NCBI GenBank assembly: GCA_003538525.1 | Contig: DPRZ01000112.1 | Span: forward strand, 1 to 7,011 | Reading direction: 5' to 3' | DNA from: Neisseriales bacterium | Lineage (GTDB): Bacteria; Pseudomonadota; Gammaproteobacteria; Burkholderiales; UBA11063 | Length of the DNA stretch: 7,011 bases | Shown: positions 6,833-7,011 of the stretch, piece by piece | Numbering within the stretch: the first letter of the stretch is position 1 | How the letters are laid out: the number at the start of each line of letters is the position of its first letter | Notes under the pieces: generated by a model | Seen by the model: only the letters and a program-made list of their open reading frames with translations | What the model was told of the DNA's origin: nothing | The model's database searches: none | Translations under genes and position numbers: made by a program

Positions 6833-7011
6833 ATGCGTAAGCTACTATTATCAATCTCAGTACTACCTTGCCTAGCATTTGCAAGCTCTCTTGACATGAC
6901 AACTCTTCAATGCAATGGCATGAAACTAAACTCATCTACAACTTTAGCTCAAGTTCAAAAAAACTGTCAGCTTAAGGAACAAAAAATGGATGATGGGCTT
7001 TATCAAGTAGA
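6833..7011 (+). CDS. Small exported protein of unknown function (partial, C-terminus beyond the right edge)
   Basis: The first 59 codons of an open frame that leaves the window. The N-terminus MRKLLLSISVLPCLAFA is a clear Sec signal peptide: basic start, hydrophobic core and an AFA cleavage site before SS at 18-19. No lipobox is seen, so the mature product should be periplasmic or secreted. The mature part has two cysteines (C27 and C45) 18 residues apart with TTLAQVQKNC between, which could form a disulphide. This layout loosely recalls small periplasmic DUF2845-like proteins (Cys, a TxxxV helix, then Cys), but the resemblance is too weak to name it. GAGG 8 nt before the ATG and the strong promoter upstream support the start. 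It is separate from the urease operon, and nothing links its function to urea. Confidence 0.72.
   Translation, partial: MRKLLLSISVLPCLAFASSLDMTTLQCNGMKLNSSTTLAQVQKNCQLKEQKMDDGLYQV

Overview
The window is dominated by a complete, co-directional urease operon on the + strand (1652-6686, gene order ureABCEFGD). It is flanked on the left by a divergent two-gene unit: a short-chain dehydrogenase and, downstream of it, a TrmB-like regulator that runs off the left edge. On the right is the start of a small, probably exported protein with its own near-consensus sigma70 promoter. Base composition is AT-rich (roughly 40% G+C by eye). Shine-Dalgarno sites are ordinary AGGA/GAGG types. The three separate urease structural genes and the TTGACA/TATAAT promoter fit a Gram-negative bacterium, most likely an AT-rich gamma- or betaproteobacterium. 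The lineage is an inference and no marker in the window settles it.

Left part (1-1290, - strand): the SDR oxidoreductase is transcribed first. The TrmB-like gene begins on the base after the SDR stop codon, so the two are almost certainly co-transcribed. A plausible promoter lies upstream of the SDR gene, and a perfect 6-bp inverted repeat (GTAGTA/TACTAC) overlaps its -10 box. That is the layout expected if the regulator controls its own operon.

Intergenic region (1291-1651): 361 bp between the divergent units. It holds the SDR promoter/operator on one side and, on the other, a weaker candidate ure promoter and a short direct repeat in the ure leader.

Urease operon: UreA, UreB and UreC form the nickel enzyme that hydrolyses urea to ammonia and carbon dioxide. 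All metal-binding and catalytic residues of UreC can be found. UreE (nickel donor), UreF, UreG (GTPase) and UreD (scaffold) load nickel into the apoenzyme. The genes are separated by 2-11 bp or overlap by 8 bp, so they look like one transcription unit with translational coupling. No frameshift or truncation is seen. No urea or nickel transporter gene is present in the window.

Right part (6687-7011): a short intergenic spacer with a very strong predicted promoter and the first 59 codons of a signal-peptide-bearing protein of unknown function. I see no convincing evidence of an undescribed system here. The most interesting piece is the small SDR/TrmB-like unit with its palindromic candidate operator.
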